From Skermanella aerolata KACC 11604 (GTDB lineage: Bacteria; Pseudomonadota; Alphaproteobacteria; Azospirillales; Azospirillaceae): a DNA stretch of 64,000 nt. The position numbers were made by a program, and so were the translations under genes. This document shows positions 17,064 through 23,803 of the stretch, piece after piece; the stretch's first letter is position 1; the number at the start of each line of letters is the position of its first letter. Location of the stretch: assembly GCF_000936425.1 (NCBI RefSeq), contig NZ_AVFK01000010.1, positions 1 to 64,000 on the forward strand, read 5' to 3'. The notes below the pieces were generated by a model, which worked only from the letters and a program-made list of their open reading frames with translations, did not search any database and was not told the origin of the DNA.

Positions 17064-17728
17064 TGTCGGAGTGGTGGACCTATTCGCTCTCCGACTTCCT
17101 GCTGTTTTCGCCCCGCACATATTACCGGCTGTTCGAATTGTACAATGCCGCTCTTTGGCCGGCGCATCTGCTGGCGGCGGTGGCGGGGCTGGCCATTCTG
17201 GCCTGCATGCTGCGCGGAGGCAGGGGATGGAGAGCCGCCTGCGTGCTTCTTGGGGCGTGCTGGCTCTGGGTGGGTTGGGTCTTCCTGCTCGACCGCTACG
17301 CCACGATCAACTGGGCGGCGGCATGGTTCGCCGGCCTCTTCGTGGTCCAGGCGATTCTGCTGGTGCTGACCGGAGCCGCCGCTGGATCGTCCGGGGAAAT
17401 GTCCCGATCGCGTGGAGCAGCGGCGATCACGTTGCTGGTCTTCGCCCTGGCAGTCTATCCTTCGATCGGCATAGCCGTAGGACGGCCCTGGACCCAGGCG
17501 GAGGTTTTCGCCATGGCGCCGGACCCGACCGCGCTGGGAACGCTGGGTTTCGCCCTGCTGGCGCCGACCGCCGGACGGCGCTGGCTGCTGCTGGCCATCC
17601 CGTTGCTGTGGTGCGCGATCTCGGGGGCGACGCTCTGGACGATGGAGGCACCGGAGGCGCCGGTCCTGCCCGCCGCCGGTCTCGTGGCGCTGATCGTCGC
17701 GGCATCACGGCGCCAGGGCGCTGCGTAG
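17063..17728 (+). CDS. DUF6064 family membrane protein
   Basis: The protein is 221 aa with an N-terminal YSLSDFLLFSPRTYYRLFELYN stretch and six or more hydrophobic segments, which I recognise as the DUF6064 layout. Members have no established function. Coupling to the Tat-exported aldo/keto reductase by a TGATG overlap suggests the two act together, perhaps as a membrane partner. The last 24 nt overlap the 3' end of the convergent Xre-family gene. Confidence 0.82.
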   Translation: MSEWWTYSLSDFLLFSPRTYYRLFELYNAALWPAHLLAAVAGLAILACMLRGGRGWRAACVLLGACWLWVGWVFLLDRYATINWAAAWFAGLFVVQAILLVLTGAAAGSSGEMSRSRGAAAITLLVFALAVYPSIGIAVGRPWTQAEVFAMAPDPTALGTLGFALLAPTAGRRWLLLAIPLLWCAISGATLWTMEAPEAPVLPAAGLVALIVAASRRQGAA

Positions 17729-18553
17729 CGCCTCGGCGGTCGGGCCGTCGGCCGGGAAGAAGGCCTCGATCGCCAGTTCGGACAGGGTGACGTCCACGGC
17801 GGTCCCGAACACCGTGGTCGTGCTGAAGAAGCTGAGCAGACCGGCGTCGGTGCGCAGGCGGAGAGGCACGACGACATCGGCGTGACCTCCCGCCATGCCG
17901 GCGTCCGGATTGGCTTCCAGCCCGGATGAGCCGGGTACCGGCAGCGCCTTCAACTCGGCGTGGAGCGATGTCAGCACCGGATCGCCGCTGACATCGACCT
18001 GCCGGGCCAGCCGGGTCAGCACATGGCCGCGCCACTGGCCGAAGTTCTCGATCCTGGGGGCCAAGCCTTCGGGGTGGAGGCTCAACCTCAGGACGTTGAC
18101 CGGCGGCCTCAGCAGGTCGGACGCCGCTCCGGCAAGCAGGGGGCCGACGGCGCGGTTCGCGGCGACAAGCGTCCAGTGCCGGTCGATCGCCAGTGCCGGA
18201 TAGGGTTCATGCCCGGCGAGGACCAGATCGACCGCCTCGCGGGCGGCGCGCAGGGCCGGATCGTCCAGCCCATGCTCGGGGTAGACGGGAGCATATCCCG
18301 CCGCCACCAGCAACCCGTTCCGCTCCCTCAAGGGGATGTCCAGCCGCTCCGCCAGATGGATCACCATGGAGCGGCTGGGCAGCGACCTGCCCGTTTCCAG
18401 GAAGCTGACATGCCGGGTGGAAATGTCGGCGGCGCAGGCGAGGTCCAACTGGCTGAGACCTCGCCTGCGCCGCCACTGGCGCAACAGCTCCCCGACCGGC
18501 GGTGCCCTGCGGAGGATGGAGCGGGTGTCGGACTGCCGTGCGCTTTCCGCCAT
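17705..18553 (-). CDS. Xre-family transcriptional regulator with MmyB-like ligand domain
   Basis: The protein is 282 aa. The N-terminal helix-turn-helix (about residues 18-75, with LRQWRRRRGLSQLDLACAADISTRHVSFLETGRSLPS) is followed by a MmyB-type PAS-like domain with the typical HEPYPALAIDRHWTLVAANRAV stretch and, later, LRLSLHPEGLAP. Such regulators often control a neighbouring oxidoreductase or hydrolase gene. The alpha/beta hydrolase directly upstream on the same strand (19 nt between coding regions) or the convergent aldo/keto reductase pair are candidate targets. Confidence 0.92.
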   Translation of the reverse strand: MAESARQSDTRSILRRAPPVGELLRQWRRRRGLSQLDLACAADISTRHVSFLETGRSLPSRSMVIHLAERLDIPLRERNGLLVAAGYAPVYPEHGLDDPALRAAREAVDLVLAGHEPYPALAIDRHWTLVAANRAVGPLLAGAASDLLRPPVNVLRLSLHPEGLAPRIENFGQWRGHVLTRLARQVDVSGDPVLTSLHAELKALPVPGSSGLEANPDAGMAGGHADVVVPLRLRTDAGLLSFFSTTTVFGTAVDVTLSELAIEAFFPADGPTAEALRSALAP

Positions 18554-18572
18554 TGCCGGACCTTTCTCGGTT

Positions 18573-19412
18573 TCATGAAGCCGCGAACGCGGCCAGATCG
18601 CGGTTCAGCCGCTCCCTGTGGGTGATGAACAGCCCGTGCGGCGCCCCTTGGTAGATCTCCAGCCGCGCTCCGGGTATCAGGTCCGCCGTCGGACGGCCGG
18701 CCAGATCGATGGGGGAGGATATGTCGGCATTCCCCTGGATGACCAGCACCGGCAAATCGATCGTCTTCAGCTCTTCGCGGAAGTCCTCCCGCACCAGCAT
18801 GCGGTGGCAGTCCAGTACCGCCTTCAGCGAGGTGCCGAGCGCCATCGACTTGACCCACTCCACCGTCGCCTGCGAGGTCTCCGGCAGGACGAAGGGGCGG
18901 GCGTTCTCCTCGACCCAGAGCGGGAAGTCCTGCTGGAAAGCCCGGTGCAGGTCCTCCAGCACGGCCTCGTCGAAACCGTGGGGATTGTCGGGCCGGCGCA
19001 TTACCAGCGGCGTCGTCGGGGCGATCGAGACCAGCCGGCCGACACGGGCGGTTCCGTGGCGCGTCACGTAGCGGACGATCTCGGCTCCGCCCATGGAAAA
19101 GCCCACGAGCGTCACGTCGCGCAGGTCGAGCGTGTCGAGGACGGCGGCCAGATCGTCGGCCAGCGTGTCGAAGTCGTAGCCGCGTCCGGGATCGCTGGAG
19201 CGTCCGTGGCCGCGCCGGTCATAGGCGACGCAGCGGAAACCCTGCTCCGCCAGGGCCGCCATCTGGTAGCTCCAGCTTTCCGACGGCATCACCCAGCTTG
19301 CCACGAAGACTACAGGCTTGCCGGTACCCCAGTCGCGGTAGAACAGCGACGTGTCGTCGCTCGTCCGGATGAAGTCCGGCATGGTGGCGGCGACCGAAAG
19401 CGCATGACCCAT
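18573..19412 (-). CDS. Alpha/beta hydrolase (non-heme chloroperoxidase/esterase type)
   Basis: The protein is 279 aa from ATG 19412, with AGGAGA 7 nt upstream. The catalytic triad is visible: nucleophile Ser in GFSMGG, Asp in the GNADISSP loop, and His in GAPHGLF near the C-terminus. The oxyanion region reads FVASWVMPSESW, and the fold continues with YDRRGHGRS. The family includes esterases and cofactor-free haloperoxidases. It probably shares a transcript with the downstream Xre/MmyB regulator. The natural substrate is unknown. Confidence 0.9.
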   Translation of the reverse strand: MGHALSVAATMPDFIRTSDDTSLFYRDWGTGKPVVFVASWVMPSESWSYQMAALAEQGFRCVAYDRRGHGRSSDPGRGYDFDTLADDLAAVLDTLDLRDVTLVGFSMGGAEIVRYVTRHGTARVGRLVSIAPTTPLVMRRPDNPHGFDEAVLEDLHRAFQQDFPLWVEENARPFVLPETSQATVEWVKSMALGTSLKAVLDCHRMLVREDFREELKTIDLPVLVIQGNADISSPIDLAGRPTADLIPGARLEIYQGAPHGLFITHRERLNRDLAAFAAS

Positions 19413-19634
19413 GGCTGAATCTCCTGTCGTTGCGACCTCCGGCCGATCCGGGGTCGGGCACAGGATCGTCCATGGAGCGGGTGGCGGTCGATTACGTCGC
19501 AGGTAACGGCATGCGCATTTTCCGACTTTTGTCCCCATCCCGAGAGGGCAGCACCTCCTTGTACTGAACCCCCTGAGCGCCAGCTTGTTAACCATTACAA
19601 GCGCGCAAACATCTCAATATGCAGGGAGGCCGGA

Positions 19635-20324
19635 GTGGCTGATTTGAAGAAGGTCCTGGGGACCATGCTGGTTTCGGGATTGGCCGGGCGGACCGGCGGC
19701 CGGGGAGCGGCGCTGGCGACGGCGGCGCCGATGCTGCTTGGCGGCGGCACGACCAAGGCCGGCATGAGCCTCGGCAAGAAGGCCGGTCTGGCGGCCCTCG
19801 CCTATCTCGCCTACAAGGCCTGGAACGACAGCGGCAACGCCCAGCCGCAGGCGACGCCGGCGGCAGCGCCGGAGAAGAAGGGGGCGAGCGGGCCGTTCGG
19901 CGCTTTGTTCGATGCGCTGGGTGTCTTCCAGCCCAAGAACGAGGCCGACGAGGCGGCGGCTTCCGCCGCATTGCCCGGCATCGACGATGCCCAGGCGCTG
20001 CTCCTGATCCGTGCCATGATCGCCGCCGCGAACTCCGACGGACAGATCACTCCGGACGAGCGGGCGCGCATCCTCCAGCACCTGGACAAGGCAGGGGCCG
20101 GTGCCGAGGAGCGCCGGATCGTCGAGCAGGAGATCCAATCGCCGCGCCCACTGGACGAGATCATCCGCGACGTGCGCGACCAGGATACCGCCGAGCAGGT
20201 CTATCTGGCGTCGGAGATTGCGCTCAAGGGCGGCACGGCGACCGAGCAACGCTACCTGGACTTCCTGGCGAGCCGGCTGAATATCCCCGACCAGCGCCGC
20301 AAGGAACTGGACAGCATCACCTGA
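19635..20324 (+). CDS. DUF533/TerB-like tellurite-resistance family protein
   Basis: The protein is 229 aa with a GTG start preceded by GGGAGGCCGGA. The N-terminal part is Gly/Ala-rich with a hydrophobic stretch (KKAGLAALAYLAYKAW, about residues 45-60). The C-terminal part is a TerB-like helical domain with ANSDGQITPDERARIL (about 130-145), an acidic metal-binding-like loop, and matches the YebE/DUF533 layout. TerB domains occur in stress-response proteins. A weak sigma-box-like pair (TGAAC/TGTT) lies near 19565-19590, and a hairpin ends the gene. Confidence 0.85.
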   Translation: MADLKKVLGTMLVSGLAGRTGGRGAALATAAPMLLGGGTTKAGMSLGKKAGLAALAYLAYKAWNDSGNAQPQATPAAAPEKKGASGPFGALFDALGVFQPKNEADEAAASAALPGIDDAQALLLIRAMIAAANSDGQITPDERARILQHLDKAGAGAEERRIVEQEIQSPRPLDEIIRDVRDQDTAEQVYLASEIALKGGTATEQRYLDFLASRLNIPDQRRKELDSIT

Positions 20325-20344
20325 TAGGCCAACAAGGCCAGGAC

Positions 20345-20376
20345 GGGGAGGGGCCTTGCGGCTGGCACCTCCCCGC
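20345..20376. terminator. Candidate terminator between convergent genes
   Basis: An 8-bp perfect inverted repeat (CGGGGAGG/CCTCCCCG) with a 16-nt loop lies between the DUF533 stop and the stop of the small secreted protein. No T-run follows. Confidence 0.4.
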
Positions 20377-20394
20377 CGGTGCGGCTGTCAGCGG

Positions 20395-20583
20395 TTACTT
20401 GCCGCGCTTGCCGCCATGATCGTCATTGGCATCGTGACCGGCACCGTCATCGGCACCGTTCTTGGCGAAGGCAGCCTTCAAGACGATGCCATGGCTTGCA
20501 GCATCGTAGGTGAACGGAGCGGCGAACAGGCCGAGTACCAGGAAAGATAGACCGAAAGCAGTCGCGAGGGTGCGCTTCGACAT
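20395..20583 (-). CDS. Small secreted protein (62 aa)
   Basis: ATG 20583 is chosen because GGAGG lies just upstream; an earlier ATG at 20595 overlaps that ribosome site. Residues 1-30 form a signal peptide (MSKRTL then a hydrophobic core). The remainder is short, Asp/Gly/His-rich and very polar (NGADDGAGHDANDDHGGKRGK), a composition that could bind cations. No family is recognised. Confidence 0.6.
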   Translation of the reverse strand: MSKRTLATAFGLSFLVLGLFAAPFTYDAASHGIVLKAAFAKNGADDGAGHDANDDHGGKRGK

Positions 20584-20892
20584 AAAAGCCTCCATAGGTT
20601 GGTTGATTTGTTTTTCAGAGCATGGAAATCTTCTTCAAAGAGAACGACGCTGTTTGTGGCGTAGTTATCTGTTGAAATTATGGAGTTCATGTAAAGAACT
20701 TTTTTTCTCATTTCCCTGAGAGGCTGGTGTCTCACCGGCCTCTTCTAAACAACGATCCAGAAAGCCCGGAATTCCCTTTTGCCGATTTTTTCACTTAGGC
20801 ATTTTGGGGATATTCCGGAGCCAATTTATGGGAGATGCCGCTCCCCATTGTCTCATAGCAGAAGCTGAAGAGTTTGACCGGCGGTCGGCAAG

Positions 20893-20951
20893 TGTTGGGC
20901 CACGGCCCAACCTACGAAACAGGAGCCTGTAGGTTGGGCCGTGGCCCAACA
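20893..20951. repeat. REP/BIME-like nested inverted repeat
   Basis: Two 23-nt arms are perfect reverse complements, separated by a 13-nt loop. Each arm itself contains a palindrome with 8-bp half-sites (GTTGGGCC-2 nt-GGCCCAAC). Two head-to-head palindromic units are the classic BIME layout. The core GTAGGTTGGGC...GCCCAAC resembles widespread REP-like intergenic elements mobilised by RAYT transposases. It is the only copy seen in this window. Confidence 0.75.
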
Positions 20952-21033
20952 AACACTATCCACACAGGTCAATGTCTTCGGCCCATGGTCTCATGCAGGC
21001 CACTGGGGTCTGGACGGCGCCGGCTGTAAAACG

Positions 21034-21071
21034 ATCGAGCGGCGGTATCGCAAAGGATACCGCAGCTCGAT
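21034..21071 (-). terminator. Rho-independent terminator of sigma/anti-sigma operon
   Basis: A 16-bp stem with one mismatch and a 6-nt loop is followed on the minus strand by CGTTTTAC. It lies 66 nt beyond the anti-sigma stop, in the right orientation to end that operon. Confidence 0.7.
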
Positions 21072-21137
21072 TTCCTGTAACTCGATGTCAAGTGCAGCCG
21101 GGTTTTTCGGGTCGGGACGTCCGAACAGGGGCCGGTG

Positions 21138-21962
21138 CTATCCCTCGTGAAGGACCCCTTCCTGCTGCGGGACTTCTCCCACTCCGACGCTGGTATCGAC
21201 CTTGGCCGCGATCCGACGGACGCCGTCTTCGGTGAGGGCGCCGACTACGACATAGGTGTAGCCGTTCTCGTCCCAGACGCCGACATTCAAGCCTCGATGA
21301 TGCTCGATGTTCAGCGGCTTGCTTTCGGTAGGGCCGAAGGTGACGCAAAGGGCAACGGGATCGCCGTGCTCACGCGACCAGAGCAACTGGGCGACGGGAT
21401 AGGCGTCGATCGCCAGCAGGCGCGCGCCTTCGAACTTCAAGCCTTGTGACGACAGGTCGGGGACCTTCAGCGACCTGTTCAGCAGGGAGCCGAGCCATGC
21501 CTCGATATGCTCGCGGCGCTCGGCCGGCACTTCCGCCAGATGCTCGGTCTGGCGGGCGTAGACCAGATGATAGGCGGCGATCTCGTCCATCATGGCCGTA
21601 CGTTCATTCATGGCGGCGGCGGTTTCGACCGGCCACGCATGATGATCCAGGGTGTAGTCGATCCCGGCGAGACAGATCAGCAGGACCGAAGCCGCCATCA
21701 TCCGGTGCAGCCAAGGAGTCCGCGCCGGTGCCGGCCGCTTTTCGACCAGCTGCATCAGGCGGTCGGGAACTTCCTGGAAGTGGGACTCGGCGCAGGCCGC
21801 GCGCAGCAGTGCCGTGGTCTCGCGCATGCGCCTGACCTTGTACCGCGCTTGCGGGTCCGCGATCAGCAATCGATCGATTTCCCGGAGCTGGGCGGGGTCC
21901 AGTTCCCCGTCCACATAGGCTGCCAGCATTGCATCGTCTATGAACACGCTCATGGCAGTCAC
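21138..21962 (-). CDS. Anti-sigma factor (transmembrane)
   Basis: The protein is 274 aa. The N-terminal helical domain (DDAMLAAYVDGELDPAQLREIDRLL, about residues 9-33) is the typical sigma-binding region of anti-sigma factors, but the HxxxCxxC zinc motif is absent. One membrane helix at about residues 88-105 (MMAASVLLICLAGIDYTL) separates it from an extracytoplasmic sensor domain of about 170 residues. The start overlaps the sigma gene stop by ATGA (21959-21962). It should hold the ECF sigma factor inactive until an envelope signal is received. Confidence 0.88.
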   Translation of the reverse strand: MTAMSVFIDDAMLAAYVDGELDPAQLREIDRLLIADPQARYKVRRMRETTALLRAACAESHFQEVPDRLMQLVEKRPAPARTPWLHRMMAASVLLICLAGIDYTLDHHAWPVETAAAMNERTAMMDEIAAYHLVYARQTEHLAEVPAERREHIEAWLGSLLNRSLKVPDLSSQGLKFEGARLLAIDAYPVAQLLWSREHGDPVALCVTFGPTESKPLNIEHHRGLNVGVWDENGYTYVVVGALTEDGVRRIAAKVDTSVGVGEVPQQEGVLHEG

Positions 21963-22486
21963 CGTAGCTTGAGAATGTTATCGGCGGAATGCCCGCCGGA
22001 TGCTTCTATGCGGTCGGCAAGGGCCAGACGTCCCCGCGCCACGCGGCTCATGACCGTGCCCACGGGGATGCCCAGTATTTCGGCGACTTCCTTGTAGGAA
22101 AGGCCGTCGACGCAGACCAGCGTCAGGACGGCCCGCTGCTCCTCGGGCAGGTTACATAGTTCGCGGTAGACATTGTCCAGCGTCAGCCGAGCCTCCGCCC
22201 GCCTGACCCCGTCGTCGCCGATCTCGTCGGTCGCCGCTTCGATCGGAGCCTGGGTGCGACTGCGTGCCGACTTCCGTTCGTCGGCCCATGTGTTCTGGAT
22301 GATACGGAAAAGCCAGCTGTCGAGCCGGCTGCCCGGCTGCCACTGGTAAGTGCGCGTGAGCGCCCGTTCGCAGGCATGCTGAACCAGATCGTCGCCTTCG
22401 GCCCTGGAGCCGGTCAGGGCCACGGCGAACCGCCTCAACCTTGGATATAAGGGCACCAAGGCACTGCGCACATGGTTCTCCACCAT
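21959..22486 (-). CDS. ECF-family RNA polymerase sigma factor
   Basis: The protein is 175 aa, normal for ECF sigma factors. Sigma region 2 is seen in GDDLVQHACERAL and SWLFRIIQNTWADERK (about residues 31-72), and region 4 in LPEEQRAVLTLVCVDGLSYKEVAEILGIPVGTVMSRVARGR (about 113-153). GGGAGAG precedes the ATG. The anti-sigma gene overlaps by 4 nt, and a candidate self-recognised promoter lies at 22525-22550. The pair probably responds to envelope or oxidative stress, but the regulon is unknown. Confidence 0.94.
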   Translation of the reverse strand: MVENHVRSALVPLYPRLRRFAVALTGSRAEGDDLVQHACERALTRTYQWQPGSRLDSWLFRIIQNTWADERKSARSRTQAPIEAATDEIGDDGVRRAEARLTLDNVYRELCNLPEEQRAVLTLVCVDGLSYKEVAEILGIPVGTVMSRVARGRLALADRIEASGGHSADNILKLR

Positions 22487-22524
22487 GACTCTCCCGAACC
22501 ATCATCATTGTTGCTTGATGACAG

Positions 22525-22550
22525 AACGATTGAGGAGAGGGGCGAATTCC
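22525..22550 (-). promoter_or_regulatory. Candidate ECF-type promoter of sigma operon
   Basis: On the minus strand, GGAAT and CGTT are separated by 17 nt. This resembles the GGAAC-N16/17-CGTT form used by alphaproteobacterial ECF/EcfG-type sigma factors. A start about 7 nt downstream would leave a leader of about 30 nt before the sigma-factor ATG. Autoregulation is usual for such operons. Confidence 0.5.
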
Positions 22551-22649
22551 ACTACCTCGCCTTTCAGGCCGATACCGATACCAACGGGGAGGGTCTAAAT
22601 CCCGAACGGGATCCGACGAACCGGCACGGAATCCGATGGGCCGACCGCG

Positions 22650-22826
22650 TCAGTGGACCAGACGGCCGACCGTCCAGCGCGAAACTTCGGTGAGGGCCTC
22701 GTCCAGCGGGACTTCGGGATGGTGGAAGCGGTGGATGATCAGGGCTGCTTCCAGCGCATGCCGGTCGGGAGCACCTGATGCCTTCATTTCGGTAAACGCT
22801 CGTTCGACGGCGGGGCGGCAGCACAT
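22650..22826 (-). CDS. Small hypothetical protein (58 aa)
   Basis: The frame runs from ATG 22826 to TGA, with GGAG upstream of the start. The protein begins MCCRPAVERAFTEMK and contains a compact two-helix pattern (HALEAALIIHRFHHPEVPLDEALTEVSRWT at about residues 22-52). Codon use matches the surrounding genes (strongly GC-rich third positions), which supports a real gene. It lies between mntP and the sigma factor on the same strand, 48 nt after the mntP stop. The CC pair near the start and several His residues hint at metal binding; function is unknown. Confidence 0.65.
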   Translation of the reverse strand: MCCRPAVERAFTEMKASGAPDRHALEAALIIHRFHHPEVPLDEALTEVSRWTVGRLVH

Positions 22827-22874
22827 GGGTTAGTCTCCGATAGCTTCGGGCTGTTTCGGATTATAGCGTGTCGA

Positions 22875-23438
22875 TCAGAACAATGTATGTTCGACCAGAA
22901 TCTTGGTGCCGATGGCGACAAGTCCAAGCCCACCGATCAATTCGGCCCGGCGTCCCAGCATCGGCCCGGCCGCGCGGCCCAGCATGACGCCGCCGAAACC
23001 CATCAGGAACGTGACGAGCCCGACGAGGCTGGCGGTCAGCGCGATGTTGACGTCGGCCATGGCCAGTCCGACGCCAACGGCGCTTGCATCGATGCTGGTG
23101 GCGACGCCGGTGGTCAGCAGCGACAGCCAGCCCGACCGCTTGGCGGCGGCGGGATCGTCGGTCTCTCCCGTGATCGCGTTGCGCAGCATGCTGCCGCCGA
23201 TGGCGAGCAGCAGGGCGAAGGCGATCCAGTGGTCGTAGTCCTGGACGACATCGGCGAAGGAGGATCCGACCGCCCAGCCGGCGACCGACATCAGGAGCTG
23301 GCAGATGCCGAAGATGAGGCCGACCCGAAGCGCTTCGGGCAGACCTGGCTTGTTCTGGGCGGCCCCGCGCCCAAGCGCGGCGGCGAACGAATCCATGGAC
23401 AGGCTGAGAGCGAGCGCGAAGGAAGTGGCGCCGAACAT
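22875..23438 (-). CDS. mntP: Manganese efflux pump MntP
   Basis: The protein is 187 aa from ATG 23438, with GGAGA 8 nt upstream; the longer frame beginning at 23537 adds a non-membrane tail and is rejected. Six membrane helices are present. The repeated motif ALALSLSMDSFAAALGRG in helix 1 and TSIDASAVGVGLA in the second repeat carry the acidic residues that coordinate Mn2+ in MntP. The protein exports excess manganese. A yybP-ykoY riboswitch in the leader (23564-23650) provides direct Mn2+-dependent control and independently confirms the assignment. Confidence 0.95.
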   Translation of the reverse strand: MFGATSFALALSLSMDSFAAALGRGAAQNKPGLPEALRVGLIFGICQLLMSVAGWAVGSSFADVVQDYDHWIAFALLLAIGGSMLRNAITGETDDPAAAKRSGWLSLLTTGVATSIDASAVGVGLAMADVNIALTASLVGLVTFLMGFGGVMLGRAAGPMLGRRAELIGGLGLVAIGTKILVEHTLF

Positions 23439-23563
23439 CCGGGTATCTCCGGCCAGACGAGCAAGGATAGCACGCCCGCACCCGGTTGGCCTTCGGGCGG
23501 CGGTCGTGCCATCAGTCTCGCCGAACCGCCGGATCACATCGTCGCCTTAGCGGACGATGTTCC

Positions 23564-23650
23564 GTAAGCCGCACGCGCCACGGGCATGACACCCGAGTCT
23601 GTTGGCACGCGCCCCTTCGTGAAGGGTGGCTACTCCCCAATGGACGGGCG
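23564..23650 (-). promoter_or_regulatory. yybP-ykoY manganese riboswitch
   Basis: The minus-strand leader of mntP holds both hallmark loops of this RNA: GGGGAGTAGCC (23628-23638) and CCAACAGACTCGG (about 23593-23605), separated by a short hairpin (CCCTTCACGAAGGG). These loops dock to form the Mn2+ site. A second hairpin at 23536-23560 (8-bp stem) lies between aptamer and start codon and may be part of the expression platform. Manganese binding should raise mntP expression. Exact aptamer ends are estimates. Confidence 0.9.
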
Positions 23651-23651
23651 C

Positions 23652-23680
23652 ACCTTACTGACGGCTCCGACACCTGTCAA
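23652..23680 (-). promoter_or_regulatory. Candidate promoter of mntP riboswitch transcript
   Basis: A perfect TTGACA (23675-23680) stands 17 nt from TAAGGT (23652-23657), placing the start at about 23645 just before the aptamer. An 8-bp dyad (ACACCTGT-8 nt-ACAGGTGT, 23670-23693) overlaps the -35 and could be an operator. Confidence 0.55.
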
Positions 23681-23783
23681 TCTGAACAGGTGTTCAATCG
23701 TTACTAAAAGGAAGTAAGTGCGGCACGGCGGGGTAGGGGAGAAACCCCATTGAAAAAGAGCTTTCTCCCCAATCCCTTAGCCT

Positions 23784-23803
23784 TAAGCCGAGCCTTCGGC
23801 TTA
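23784..23803 (-). terminator. Candidate terminator of molybdoenzyme operon
   Basis: An 8-bp perfect stem (TAAGCCGA/TCGGCTTA) with a 4-nt loop overlaps the stop codon of the large subunit. A second 9-bp hairpin (GGGGAGAAA/TTTCTCCCC, 23736-23770) with a T-rich loop follows. The tandem arrangement suggests transcription ends here, although there is no immediate T-run. Confidence 0.4.

Larger units (their letters stand above)
20584..21137. other. Intergenic region with REP-like palindrome and terminator
   Basis: This 554-nt stretch is without a supported gene. It contains the promoter region of the small secreted protein, a 59-nt nested palindrome (20893-20951) and a strong hairpin terminator for the anti-sigma gene (21034-21071), which are listed separately. 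Nothing else was recognised. Confidence 0.6.

Noticed and set aside
23670-23693. CTGT-N8-ACAG dyad upstream of mntP resembling an enteric LexA box
   Set aside because: Alphaproteobacterial LexA uses a different direct-repeat motif, and mntP is not an SOS gene; the dyad is reported only as an unassigned operator candidate.
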